NCBI GenBank assembly: GCA_020636255.1
Contig: JACJYE010000002.1
Coordinates: 1 to 64,000 of the forward strand
DNA: 64,000 nt
Direction of reading: 5' to 3'
Origin: Lewinellaceae bacterium
GTDB lineage: Bacteria; Bacteroidota; Bacteroidia; Chitinophagales; Saprospiraceae
Positions 1-8,329 of the stretch are shown here, piece by piece (position 1 is the first letter of the stretch; each line of letters begins with the position of its first letter). The notes beneath the pieces are model-generated. The model was not told the origin of the DNA and did no database searches. It was given only the letters and a program-made list of their open reading frames with translations. A program made the position numbers and the translations under genes.

Positions 1-29
1 ATCAAAAAAGGGACGTATTTTAGCCCAAA

Positions 30-54
30 GGGTGGCCTCCAAACAAGCGCTAAG
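30..54. repeat. Dispersed 25-base repeat, copy 1
   Basis: The 25 bases here match the 25 bases at 21178-21202 at about 21 positions; both begin GGGT(G/A)GCCTCCA and end in CTAAG. Both lie in non-coding DNA downstream of a gene. The rest of bases 1-140 holds no gene; it lies beyond the stop codon of the MocR gene, and a short run of GTCGCA/GTCGCACG units at 74-90 resembles the CACGTC-type repeats found elsewhere in the window. Confidence 0.4.
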
Positions 55-140
55 TTAGGGAAGCGTTAAGAATGTCGCAGGTCGCACGTTGAGCGCAACG
101 AAATCCCGCGCAGGCCCCATGCCCACTCATTCGACATATA

Positions 141-1574
141 TTACCCGGCACTGGCCACCAGTTGCCCCAGCACTTGAAGGCTCCAATCTATCTTATCGGT
201 ATAAGGAGAGCCGAAGCCGATGCGGATATAGTTTCTAAAGCGGCCATCTGTGCTGAATATCTTTCCGGGGGCTATACTGATATGGTGTTGCATGGCCTGC
301 TGATATAAAATATAGGAGTCCGCTTTGGGCGGCAGTTCAAGCCAAAGCCCGTAACCGCCTTGCGGGCGGCTTACCCGAACCCCTTCCGGGAAATATTCGC
401 TGATGGCCTGGGAATACCGAAGACATTGGGTGTGTAAGGCCTTACGCAACTTCCGCATGTGCAGGTCGAAACGGCCGGTTTCCAGAAAACGGGCCACAGC
501 GGCATGGGTCGGCGTGGCCGAGGTGACGCTGAAGCTGTGCTTTCGCTGCAGGAACTGCTCGCGGAAACGGCCGGGAAAACACCAGCCTACCCGATACCCC
601 GGCGCCAGCATCTTGGAAACGGAAGCACAATGCATGACCAGCCCTTTGCGGTCGAAACTTTTACAGGAAGCCGGCCGGCTTCTGCCAAAGAAAAGCTCCC
701 CGTAAATGTCGTCCTCGATGAGGGGGATATCGCGGCGCGCCAGCATGCTCACCAGCCTTTCTTTGTTGCCCTCCGGCATACAGGCGCCTGTAGGGTTGTT
801 GAAATTGGGGACAAAAAGGCAGGCCCTGACAGCGTGGCGTCCCAGCGCTTTTTCCAGGTAATCGAGACTGGCGCCCGTTTCCGGGTGGGCCGGTATCTCG
901 AGGGCTTTCAGGCCCAGGCTTTGCAACACACTGAAAATGCCGAAAAAGGTTGGCGCTTCTATGGCCACCGTATCGCCGGGGCGGGTGGTTGCCTGCAGGC
1001 TTAGTGACAAAGCTTCCATGCACCCCTGAGTAGTAATGGCATCCTCGGGAAGAGCCTGCCCACTCCAATGGAAGGCATACCGCGCCAGCTGTTGCCGCAA
1101 CTTCGCATTCCCCTGAATATCATCGTAGTGAATGCAGCTGTTGGGGTCCATCCGCAAAGCTTCCATCATCGATTTGTTGAGCCGGGCTTCAGGGATCAGA
1201 TCAAGGGAGGGAGCCGCCATCGACAGGCGTACGATATCTTCCCTCGTCAGGCTGCGATAGACCTCAGCGATCATCTCGTCGACGCTGATGTCCCGGATTG
1301 GCTGGCGCTCTGCAGGGAGAAGAGGGGGCGGTGCATGACGCCGGTGTAAATACCGAACATAATACCCCGACCTGGGGCGCGCTTCTACCACCCCCCGGCG
1401 TTCCAGCTCGCTATAAGCCCTGAAGGCTGTGCTCTGGCTAATGCCCTGCTCTTCGCTCAACGCACGCACCGACGGCAGCTTGTCACCTGTTTTTAATAGG
1501 CCCTGTTCGATCATTCGCCCCAGGCGTTCCGCTACCTCATGGTACAGGAAATCCGCATTTTTATAAGTATCCAA
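141..1574 (-). CDS. MocR/PdxR-type GntR regulator with aminotransferase domain
   Basis: A 477-residue protein of the MocR subfamily of GntR regulators. Residues 1-80 form a winged helix-turn-helix (the GDKLPSVRALSEEQGISQST stretch is the GntR recognition region). Residues about 110-475 are a fold-type I aminotransferase domain that binds pyridoxal phosphate; the Schiff-base lysine is in the SVSKMLAPGYRVGW stretch, and the N-P-T-G motif is present in FNNPTGACM. Family members sense PLP or amino-containing ligands and often control a divergent neighbour. The gene is divergent from the branched-chain aminotransferase gene, with 135 bases between the two start codons, so it may control that gene and itself. 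The target is inference; the family call is firm. Confidence 0.92.
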   Translation of the reverse strand: MDTYKNADFLYHEVAERLGRMIEQGLLKTGDKLPSVRALSEEQGISQSTAFRAYSELERRGVVEARPRSGYYVRYLHRRHAPPPLLPAERQPIRDISVDEMIAEVYRSLTREDIVRLSMAAPSLDLIPEARLNKSMMEALRMDPNSCIHYDDIQGNAKLRQQLARYAFHWSGQALPEDAITTQGCMEALSLSLQATTRPGDTVAIEAPTFFGIFSVLQSLGLKALEIPAHPETGASLDYLEKALGRHAVRACLFVPNFNNPTGACMPEGNKERLVSMLARRDIPLIEDDIYGELFFGRSRPASCKSFDRKGLVMHCASVSKMLAPGYRVGWCFPGRFREQFLQRKHSFSVTSATPTHAAVARFLETGRFDLHMRKLRKALHTQCLRYSQAISEYFPEGVRVSRPQGGYGLWLELPPKADSYILYQQAMQHHISIAPGKIFSTDGRFRNYIRIGFGSPYTDKIDWSLQVLGQLVASAG

Positions 1575-1709
1575 ATGGCCAGATCTGTTATGCTATAAAA
1601 TAAAAATTCTGCATCTGTTTTCTGTTTTCAAATCTATGGATATTTGCAGCTGCAGGCAAGGGTTCTGTGTAAGAGATCACCCGATTTTTTCACCATTAAC
1701 ACCTTAGGT

Positions 1710-2780
1710 ATGGAAACCATTCTAAACATTCCCGTTCACAAAGCAGAAACGGTGGCGACACATCAATACGACCTGAACAAGCTCCCGTTTGGCAAAGTAC
1801 CTACCAGCCATCTTTTTTTGGCCCGATACAGCGCAGGCGAGTGGGCGGATGCACGTATCGAGCCCTTTCACAAGCTGTCGCTTAGCCCTTTTGCCCTTTG
1901 TTTTCACTACGGACAGACGGTTTTTGAGGGCATGAAAGCCTTCCGCATGCACGATGGCAACATATCCATCTTTCGCCCGGCCAAACACCATGAGCGCTTC
2001 AACCGCTCTCTTGAGCGCATGGGTATGCCACATGTGCCATACGAGCTATTTCTGGAAGGCATGCGCCTCCTGATTGCCACCGATGCCGAATGGACTCCCG
2101 ACAGCCCCGGGGCAGCGCTCTATATCCGCCCGTTCGTCATTGCTACAGAAGAGCGCTTGGGCGTAAAGATCTCGGACGAATATCTTTTCCTCATCGTTTG
2201 CACGCCGGTGGGCCCCTATTATGCCCGCCCGATCAGGGTCAGGGTGGAGACGAACTACATCCGGGCTGCTGAGGGCGGGACGGGTTATGCCAAATGCGGG
2301 GGCAATTACGGCGGGGCGCTACTGCCCACCAAAGAAGCGCTGGATGCCGGGTTCGACCAGGTGTTGTGGACCGATGCCGGGCGTAAGGAGTTTATCGAAG
2401 AATCGGGTACGATGAACGTCATGTTCATTATTGACGGCATACTCATCACCCCGCCCGTAAGCTCCACGATACTCGACGGCGTTACGCGGGATTCCATCCT
2501 GGCCCTGGCCCGCGACAGGGGCATCACCGTTCAGGAGCGCCTCATAAGTTACCACGAGCTGGAAGCCGCTTTCGGGCAAGGACTCCGGGTGGAAGCTTTC
2601 GGCGCCGGCACAGCAGCCGTTGTGGCCCCCATCGAATCGGTAACCATCGGCGAAAGAACCTATAACTGTTATCTGGCGGCCGATGCGGCTATGTATGCCT
2701 TCAAAACTGAACTGGAAGCGATACGGGCCGGCAACCAGGAAGACCCGCACGGCTGGAACGAAGTGGTAGTGTGTAACTAG
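1710..2780 (+). CDS. ilvE: Branched-chain amino acid aminotransferase
   Basis: Fold-type IV PLP aminotransferase of 356 residues that interconverts valine, leucine and isoleucine with their 2-oxo acids in the cytoplasm. Visible motifs are FHYGQTVFEGMKAF near the N terminus, YIRPFVIATEERLG, the Schiff-base lysine in GYAKCGGNYGGAL, and the EESGTMNVMF stretch. I chose the ATG at 1710 because the family's N terminus fits there and an upstream in-frame start would add 22 residues unlike the family. A 23-codon frame (1636-1707) ends just before this start; it has three Cys codons but no run of Leu, Ile or Val. The stop overlaps by four bases the stop of the convergent glycosyltransferase gene. Regulation by the divergent MocR protein is likely but unproved. 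Confidence 0.93.
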   Translation: METILNIPVHKAETVATHQYDLNKLPFGKVPTSHLFLARYSAGEWADARIEPFHKLSLSPFALCFHYGQTVFEGMKAFRMHDGNISIFRPAKHHERFNRSLERMGMPHVPYELFLEGMRLLIATDAEWTPDSPGAALYIRPFVIATEERLGVKISDEYLFLIVCTPVGPYYARPIRVRVETNYIRAAEGGTGYAKCGGNYGGALLPTKEALDAGFDQVLWTDAGRKEFIEESGTMNVMFIIDGILITPPVSSTILDGVTRDSILALARDRGITVQERLISYHELEAAFGQGLRVEAFGAGTAAVVAPIESVTIGERTYNCYLAADAAMYAFKTELEAIRAGNQEDPHGWNEVVVCN

Positions 2781-4372
2781 TCCGCACCATCCAGCGGTAG
2801 CCGCGTAAGCACATAAAGGGTGTCTTCGTAGGGAATATCCATCAGGACGGGATAGCCCTCGGGTAATTCCTTTTGCCTGTATAGGTAATAGGCCCCCGGT
2901 GTCATCTCACAGCTCCGGTGCAGGGTTCTGCCCCTGATGAGGTTGAGGTGAAAGATCGTGGAGAAAGAGATCCTGCCATCTGCATATATATATAGTGGAG
3001 AGCCGTCGACGATATGTGCAATATCGCGGGCAACCTGGATGTCCTTTTGGGCAGCGCTCTGGTGCGCGCGCTGAGGCAGCACGGTAAGCCCGAAGATGAG
3101 GCGGCCGATAGCGGCAGCGATGATCAGCAGCGGCAGTGACCAGCGCGGGCGGCGCAGGTAGTAGAAAAAGGCCAGGGCCAGCAGCGTGAAGCTCAGCAAG
3201 GACAAGGGCAGCCGGTACGGCAAAAAATCGAGCCCAGGCACGAAGTTGAGCGCCAGGCTGCCCAGCCCAACCAATGCGATCACTACGCCCGACAGTATGC
3301 GGAAAGTGCGGGGCTGCCAGCCCGGAGCGTCATCTCTGTGCTGGTAGGCATACGCTCCTATCAGAAAAATAAACGGATAAAGCATATAGATATACCGCTG
3401 CCGGGCGCCCGGCGACAGCCAGTACGGCAGGTAGTTCACCAGCAGGATCAGCCCGGCGAAGGCCAGGTAAGGGTTGCGCTTAAGCAGGCTCCAAAGGCCA
3501 GGGCGCAAAGCAAAAACGAGGAGGAAAAGCCCGGGAGGCAGGTCTTTTAAGGTCTCCAGCGGAAATGTCAGCAGGTGTTTGAGAAAGTCCAGAAGCCCGT
3601 GCTCGGCTGCCGTCCGCTCGCTCGATTCAGAGAACAGCGCCCGTAGGTATACCCCGATATCGTTATATTGGTGATAGGCCAGCATATACCCGCCGACGAT
3701 GGCCCCGAACGCGAAGATACCCGCCAGGTGAGCCAGTGAGAACAGGCGCTTCCATTCACTTGTATACCACAACCAGGCCAGCACCGACAGGCCCAGGAAT
3801 AAGAGCGACGGCAGGCCTTTGGCCAGAGTGCCCAGCCCTGCCAGGGCATAAGACACCGTGAACATGAGCAGATACTGCCCTTTTTGCTGAAAATGGAACA
3901 GCGCCGCAAAACTGCCCAGCGTAAGCAGCGCATAAAACAGGTCGATCTCCCCCAGCAGGGAAAAATAGAAGTACAAACCCGCACAGGTGGGGTACAGCAG
4001 CGCCCCCAGCCAGGCAAACTCTTCATTGACATAACGGCGGCCCAGCAAGAACAGCAACAGGGAAGCCCCGATGAGCGACAAGGCCGTCGGCAGGCGCAAC
4101 GCCCAGCCGTTATACCCGCCTGTAAGCCTGGAGCTCGCCCATACCACCCAGTTGAACAAAGGCGGCTTGGCATAGTAGTATTCTCCCAATTGCATCGGGA
4201 CGATAAAGTTGCCGTTCTCCTCCATCTCCATCGCGATCATCGCCCTGCGCGGCTCCTCGAGATATACGGGCTGCTTGCCCAGGTTGACAAAAAGGCTGAT
4301 AAACACCAGAAAGGACGCCAGCCAGTACAGGCGCTTTATATCCCGGGCCAGGGGTAGCGAAGGTTCGGGCAT
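2777..4372 (-). CDS. ArnT-like family 39 glycosyltransferase, membrane protein
   Basis: A 531-residue polytopic membrane protein with about ten to twelve hydrophobic segments. The first periplasmic loop carries the acidic signature LEEPRRAMIAMEM, and this is followed by YYYAKPPLFNWVVW, both typical of the GT39/PMT-ArnT superfamily, which moves a sugar from a polyprenyl-phosphate donor to lipid A, protein or another acceptor on the outer face of the inner membrane. The C-terminal third is a soluble domain of about 100 residues. The acceptor cannot be told from sequence. The gene is convergent with ilvE and divergent from apbE. Confidence 0.85.
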   Translation of the reverse strand: MPEPSLPLARDIKRLYWLASFLVFISLFVNLGKQPVYLEEPRRAMIAMEMEENGNFIVPMQLGEYYYAKPPLFNWVVWASSRLTGGYNGWALRLPTALSLIGASLLLFLLGRRYVNEEFAWLGALLYPTCAGLYFYFSLLGEIDLFYALLTLGSFAALFHFQQKGQYLLMFTVSYALAGLGTLAKGLPSLLFLGLSVLAWLWYTSEWKRLFSLAHLAGIFAFGAIVGGYMLAYHQYNDIGVYLRALFSESSERTAAEHGLLDFLKHLLTFPLETLKDLPPGLFLLVFALRPGLWSLLKRNPYLAFAGLILLVNYLPYWLSPGARQRYIYMLYPFIFLIGAYAYQHRDDAPGWQPRTFRILSGVVIALVGLGSLALNFVPGLDFLPYRLPLSLLSFTLLALAFFYYLRRPRWSLPLLIIAAAIGRLIFGLTVLPQRAHQSAAQKDIQVARDIAHIVDGSPLYIYADGRISFSTIFHLNLIRGRTLHRSCEMTPGAYYLYRQKELPEGYPVLMDIPYEDTLYVLTRLPLDGAD

Positions 4373-4475
4373 ATCGATATGTTAATAAATGAAGACTGAA
4401 AGATACCTGCGCAAAAATGGCAAAAGAATCGGGATTGAGGAAGCCGCTCTTTTCGCTAAGGGCCGAAAAAATCCT

Positions 4476-4483
4476 TAACTTTG
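4476..4483 (+). promoter_or_regulatory. Promoter -7 element (TAACTTTG) before apbE
   Basis: TAACTTTG fits the Bacteroidota -7 consensus TAnnTTTG. A T-rich stretch at 4450-4453 could be a weak -33 box at a spacing of 22. Transcription would start near 4490, about 67 bases before the apbE start codon. Confidence 0.5.
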
Positions 4484-4556
4484 GGCGCCCGGAAGATAAA
4501 GGCAGCCGCCTGCATGGCTTTGCCCTCCGGCCCGAACCCAACAACGGCCAACAAAT

Positions 4557-5636
4557 ATGAAATACTTCCTGATAAACCTTCTTCTGTTGCTCATACTGGC
4601 GGGTTGCAACTCCGGCAGCCAGCCCCGGCAACAACTATCCTACATCAAACTCGAAGGGCAGACGATGGGCACCTACTACCGGGTGTCTTACGGCAGCCCT
4701 CAGCCGCAAAATTATCAGCCCGGCATCGATTCCCTGCTCAAAGCGCTCAATATGGAAGTGTCCACCTACATCAAGGACGCTACTATTTCCCGCTTCAACC
4801 AGATGGGGAGCAGTATGCCTTTAGACATGAACCCCTATACCGGCCAGGCAGGCAGCTACAGGAACGCTCATTTTCTATCCAACTTCCTGAAAGCCAAAGA
4901 AGTATATTCAAAAACAGATGGGTATTTCGACCCCACCGTGATGCCGCTGGTCAATTACTGGGGCTTCGGTTACGCCCCCAAAAAAGCAGTGGAGCAGGTC
5001 GACAGCGCCAGGGTCGATTCGATGTTGCTGCTCGTCGGGTTCGACAAGGTAACACTGGAAGTGTCAGGCCAGGATACGCTTTTCGCCAAGGCATTGCCGG
5101 GCGTTCAGCTCGACTTCAGCGCACTGGCCAAAGGGTATGGCGTCGACCTCGTTGGGCGGTTTCTGGCTGCAAGGGGTATCGACAATTACCTGGTCGACAT
5201 CGGGGGGGAGGCCGTGGCCCGCGGGTTGAGCCCCAGGGGGGACTCCTGGAAGATCGGTATCAATACGCCTAAAGAAGATGCCGCGCCGGACGATATCCAA
5301 ACGGCGGTGGCGCTCGATAACCAGGCTGTGGCCACATCCGGCAACTACCGCAACTTTTACGAAGTAGATGGCGTGAAGTACAGCCATACCATCAATCCCA
5401 AAACGGGCTTTCCTGAGCGCAATACGCTGCTCAGCGCTTCCGTTTTCGCAAAGGATTGTATAACAGCCGACGCCTTTGCCACCGCATTTATGGCCATGGG
5501 CCTGGAAAAAGCCTACGAACTGGCCAGCCGCCTGCCCGAAGTAGAGGCCTATTTTATTTACAGCACAGAAGACGGCGCCATGGCCACGCGTTATACCAGC
5601 GGGCTGGAACACCTCTTCGGGCAGGGCCAGCAATAG
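4557..5636 (+). CDS. apbE: FAD:protein FMN transferase, lipoprotein
   Basis: ApbE-family flavinyltransferase of 359 residues. It uses FAD to attach FMN covalently to threonine or serine in target proteins such as NqrB/NqrC or RnfG-type subunits in the periplasm. The N terminus is a lipoprotein signal with lipobox LAGC (Cys 17). Family motifs are visible: GQTMGTYYRVSY, TYIKDATISRFNQ, VDIGGEAVARG, YSHTINPKTGFP and the Mg-binding CITADAFATAFMAMG. Length is normal for the family. It is followed after 25 bases by an exonuclease gene on the same strand. No target flavoprotein is encoded in this window. Confidence 0.95.
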   Translation: MKYFLINLLLLLILAGCNSGSQPRQQLSYIKLEGQTMGTYYRVSYGSPQPQNYQPGIDSLLKALNMEVSTYIKDATISRFNQMGSSMPLDMNPYTGQAGSYRNAHFLSNFLKAKEVYSKTDGYFDPTVMPLVNYWGFGYAPKKAVEQVDSARVDSMLLLVGFDKVTLEVSGQDTLFAKALPGVQLDFSALAKGYGVDLVGRFLAARGIDNYLVDIGGEAVARGLSPRGDSWKIGINTPKEDAAPDDIQTAVALDNQAVATSGNYRNFYEVDGVKYSHTINPKTGFPERNTLLSASVFAKDCITADAFATAFMAMGLEKAYELASRLPEVEAYFIYSTEDGAMATRYTSGLEHLFGQGQQ

Positions 5637-5661
5637 CGGACAAACAAGAAAATAATGATCA

Positions 5662-6483
5662 ATGGAATTTAAACTCGAACGAGACCTCGTTTTTCTGGAC
5701 CTGGAGTCTACGGGCCTGAATGTCGTGCGCGACCGGATCTTACAGATTGCCATGGCCAAATATTTCAAGGACGGCAGAGCGCCCGAAGAGCTTTCGATGC
5801 TGATCAACCCGGGCATCCCTATCTCTGAAGAGGCTATGCAGGTACATGGTATCCTGCCCAAAGACGTAGCCAATAAACCCACCTTCCAGCAGGTAGCTCA
5901 GAAGATCTATGATTTTATTGGGAACGCAGACCTCGCCGGTTACAATTCCAACCGCTTCGATATTCCCATGCTGATGGAAGAATTTGCCCGGGTGGGCATG
6001 GAATTCAGCATGGAAAAGCGCCGGACGATCGACGTGCAGCGCATTTTTTATAAAATGGAGCCCCGTACGCTCAAGGCCGCTATGCAGTTTTACTGCAACA
6101 GAGAAATGGAAGATGCCCACGATGCCCTGGCCGATGTACGGGCCACTGTAGACGTGTTCAAAGGGCAGCTCCAGCGTTATCGTGGCGTCGATTATTTCGA
6201 TGAGGATGGCAACAAGGCCACCTCTCCTATCGTCAACGACGTGCAGGCCCTGCACGATTTTACGAACGACACCCGCTTTGTGGACGCCACCCAGAAGATG
6301 CGTTATGATACCGACGGCAAAGTGGTTTTCAACTTCGGCAAGTACGCCGGCCAAGCCGTTGGCGAGACCCTGTCGCGCGACAAGCAATATTACAACTGGA
6401 TCCTGAACAAGGAATTTTCCTCACAGGTCAAACAACTGGTCAAAAAGCTGTTGAAGGAATATGAACAGAACAACGCTCGCTAA
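5662..6483 (+). CDS. DEDDh 3'-5' exonuclease (DnaQ/PolC epsilon-like)
   Basis: A 273-residue exonuclease. Residues 1-175 form the DEDDh fold: the catalytic Asp13 and Glu15 lie in FLDLEST, the second Asp in the YNSNRFDIPML region, and the His/Asp pair in EDAHDALADVRAT. It would remove nucleotides from 3' ends of DNA or RNA. Residues about 220-260 form a small C-terminal domain (FGKYAGQAVGETL then YYNWIL) resembling the DUF3820 extension found on many stand-alone DnaQ-like proteins. The 3' end overlaps the next gene by 23 bases, which suggests co-transcription and coupled translation, although the two products have no obvious shared role. Confidence 0.9.
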   Translation: MEFKLERDLVFLDLESTGLNVVRDRILQIAMAKYFKDGRAPEELSMLINPGIPISEEAMQVHGILPKDVANKPTFQQVAQKIYDFIGNADLAGYNSNRFDIPMLMEEFARVGMEFSMEKRRTIDVQRIFYKMEPRTLKAAMQFYCNREMEDAHDALADVRATVDVFKGQLQRYRGVDYFDEDGNKATSPIVNDVQALHDFTNDTRFVDATQKMRYDTDGKVVFNFGKYAGQAVGETLSRDKQYYNWILNKEFSSQVKQLVKKLLKEYEQNNAR

Positions 6484-7342
6484 ATGGGCGGCCTTCTGCT
6501 GCGCGCTGTCGCTGGTTGCCCTGCAGGGTTGTTACGAACCCCAGGAGGGCTGCCTCGACGTGGAAGCGGTGAATTACGACCTGCAGGCCGACAAGAATAA
6601 CAGCTCGGAATGCGTGTACCCCGAACTGCGCCTGGTATTACAGCATGTATACAGTAATGGCGATACCACCTACAGGCTCGGGCTTGCCGATTCGATCTAT
6701 TACGACAGCCAGGGCCATCCGTTCCGCATCAATGCCATCCGCTTCTTCCTTTCCAACTGCCACCTCATCTTTGCCGACGGCCGCGAGGCGGAAGTCGGTG
6801 AAAGCATCGAGATCGGCATACTACAGCCCGATGGCAGCACGCTGCTGCGAGAGATCGAAGATAACTTCTCGCTGGCCAGTCCCAGAGTATCGCAGGCCTA
6901 TACCATAGGCACCCTTAGAGAGGTCGGAGAAGTGAAAGAATTGCGTTTTGCCCTCGGCGTTGAAGGCCTGGCAAACCTGGCGCTGCCGGATGCCTTCCCC
7001 GACAACCACCCCCTCGGGCTGGTTGACAGCAGCCTGTATTTCAACCAGGACTCAGGTTACGTGTTTCAATACGTAGAACTATTCCGGGACACCGTAGCTT
7101 CCGATACGATACCTACCGTGCTGCGCATCGGCACGACGCCATACCTGAAAGAGGTGCGGTTGCCCGTCGCCTTCACCAAAACCCGTGGTTACCACCTAAA
7201 GGCCACCTTGCAAGTGGATTATGCCAAATGGTTTAGCGGCATCGATGCTCAGCAGGACAGCCCACAGGCACTCATCGGTAAAATTGTCGCCAACCAGGCA
7301 CAAGCATTCTCTATTGTTGATATTAAGCTGGAAGCAAATTAA
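6461..7342 (+). CDS. MbnP-like lipoprotein (copper-binding family), first copy
   Basis: A 293-residue predicted lipoprotein (lipobox LQGC, Cys 24). After the lipobox comes a short Cys-bounded stretch (GCLDVEAVNYD ... ECVYP) that resembles the GCxDPxAxNYxPxA repeats of Bacteroidota surface proteins. The rest matches the MbnP family pattern: INAIRFFLSNCHLIF, ELRFALGVEG, NHPL and SGYVFQYVE. MbnP proteins bind copper after a partner diheme enzyme (MbnH) turns a tryptophan into kynurenine. At the position matching Trp153 of the next gene's product this protein has Phe194 (SLYFNQDSGY). If that Trp is the modified one, this copy cannot be processed in the usual way. The family call is from motif memory and context. 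Confidence 0.75.
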   Translation: MNRTTLAKWAAFCCALSLVALQGCYEPQEGCLDVEAVNYDLQADKNNSSECVYPELRLVLQHVYSNGDTTYRLGLADSIYYDSQGHPFRINAIRFFLSNCHLIFADGREAEVGESIEIGILQPDGSTLLREIEDNFSLASPRVSQAYTIGTLREVGEVKELRFALGVEGLANLALPDAFPDNHPLGLVDSSLYFNQDSGYVFQYVELFRDTVASDTIPTVLRIGTTPYLKEVRLPVAFTKTRGYHLKATLQVDYAKWFSGIDAQQDSPQALIGKIVANQAQAFSIVDIKLEAN

Positions 7343-7376
7343 GTTAGGGGTTCCGGCACTTAAAAGCATACCAACC

Positions 7377-8150
7377 ATGAAAAGACTATTACTTGCTACG
7401 GCACTGCTGTCCATGATGTTGATATTCTCCACCTGCGGCAAAGATGATGAGGGTGGAGGCGATATGGCGGAACTGGTACTCAATTTCACCGCCAACTACG
7501 GTAACAACCCGCTGGTGATGTTCGAGCGCACCTACGACTATGAGGCAGACATGGATTTTAAGATGCAGCTCTTCCAGTTTTACCTCTCCGATGTGCGCCT
7601 GCTCCGGCAGAACAACGGCGCTACCGAAGAGGTGCCCGCGCTCGACGTCGACCTTTTAAGTTTTGCCAATATCTATAATGACGCCGATGCCGCTAAAGGC
7701 ATCAATACCGAAACGGTGAGCATCCCGGCAGGCACGTATACCGGCCTGCGGTTCGGTTGGGGCGTATCCCCCCAGCTCAATGCCACCATCCCTCCCGATT
7801 ACCCGCTGGGCCACCCGCTCTCGGAGAACTACTGGGAGGATGCCAAGAGTTATATCTTCTTCAAAGTAGAAGGCAATGCAGACCTGGAGCCTAACGGCGA
7901 TTTTTCCGACAAACTGACCTTCCATGTCGGGGGCGACAACAACTACCGGGAGCTGACGTTCGAGAAAACGTTCACTGTGGAGAAAAACGGGAAGCTCACC
8001 ATCCCGCTGTCTGTCGACCTGAAGAAGATACTCATTGCAACGGATGGCGAGTATGTCGACTTCCGGCAGGTGAAGCAGAGCCATTCCAACACCTCCCCTG
8101 CTGCGGTCTTTATGGCGGAGAATGCGCCTTCGGCAATACAGCTGAGATAA
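7377..8150 (+). CDS. MbnP-like lipoprotein (copper-binding family), second copy
   Basis: A 257-residue predicted lipoprotein (lipobox FSTC, Cys 20). I chose the ATG at 7377 because the signal peptide begins there. Motifs are FQFYLSDVRLL, GTYTGLRFGWGVSP, LGHPLSENYWEDAKSYIFF and KLTIPLSVDLKKIL, the order expected in the MbnP family. Trp153 in ENYWEDAKSYIFF is the best candidate for oxidation to kynurenine by an MbnH-type enzyme. The gene lies 34 bases after the first MbnP-like gene and 179 bases before two diheme genes. Together they suggest a periplasmic copper acquisition or handling unit; no methanobactin genes are present, so the link to that system is only by family. Confidence 0.8.
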   Translation: MKRLLLATALLSMMLIFSTCGKDDEGGGDMAELVLNFTANYGNNPLVMFERTYDYEADMDFKMQLFQFYLSDVRLLRQNNGATEEVPALDVDLLSFANIYNDADAAKGINTETVSIPAGTYTGLRFGWGVSPQLNATIPPDYPLGHPLSENYWEDAKSYIFFKVEGNADLEPNGDFSDKLTFHVGGDNNYRELTFEKTFTVEKNGKLTIPLSVDLKKILIATDGEYVDFRQVKQSHSNTSPAAVFMAENAPSAIQLR

Positions 8151-8329
8151 TAGCAAAAATAACGTAATGTTGAGCTGCATCGTTAGGAGAGCATTTGGGG
8201 CCATGAAACCGTGCTGACAAGGCGCCGTCGGTACAGTACTCGTGTCACAGAACTCAGAACTTGCCGGGCTGGCGCCCACGCTCCGGCTAGGCACAGGGCC
8301 GGAAACAAGAAAAAAGAGCGATTGAGGAA

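Noticed and set aside
1636..1707. A 23-codon frame with three Cys codons just before ilvE as a leader peptide
   Set aside because: It has no run of Leu, Ile or Val codons, and no terminator or antiterminator pairing lies between it and ilvE.
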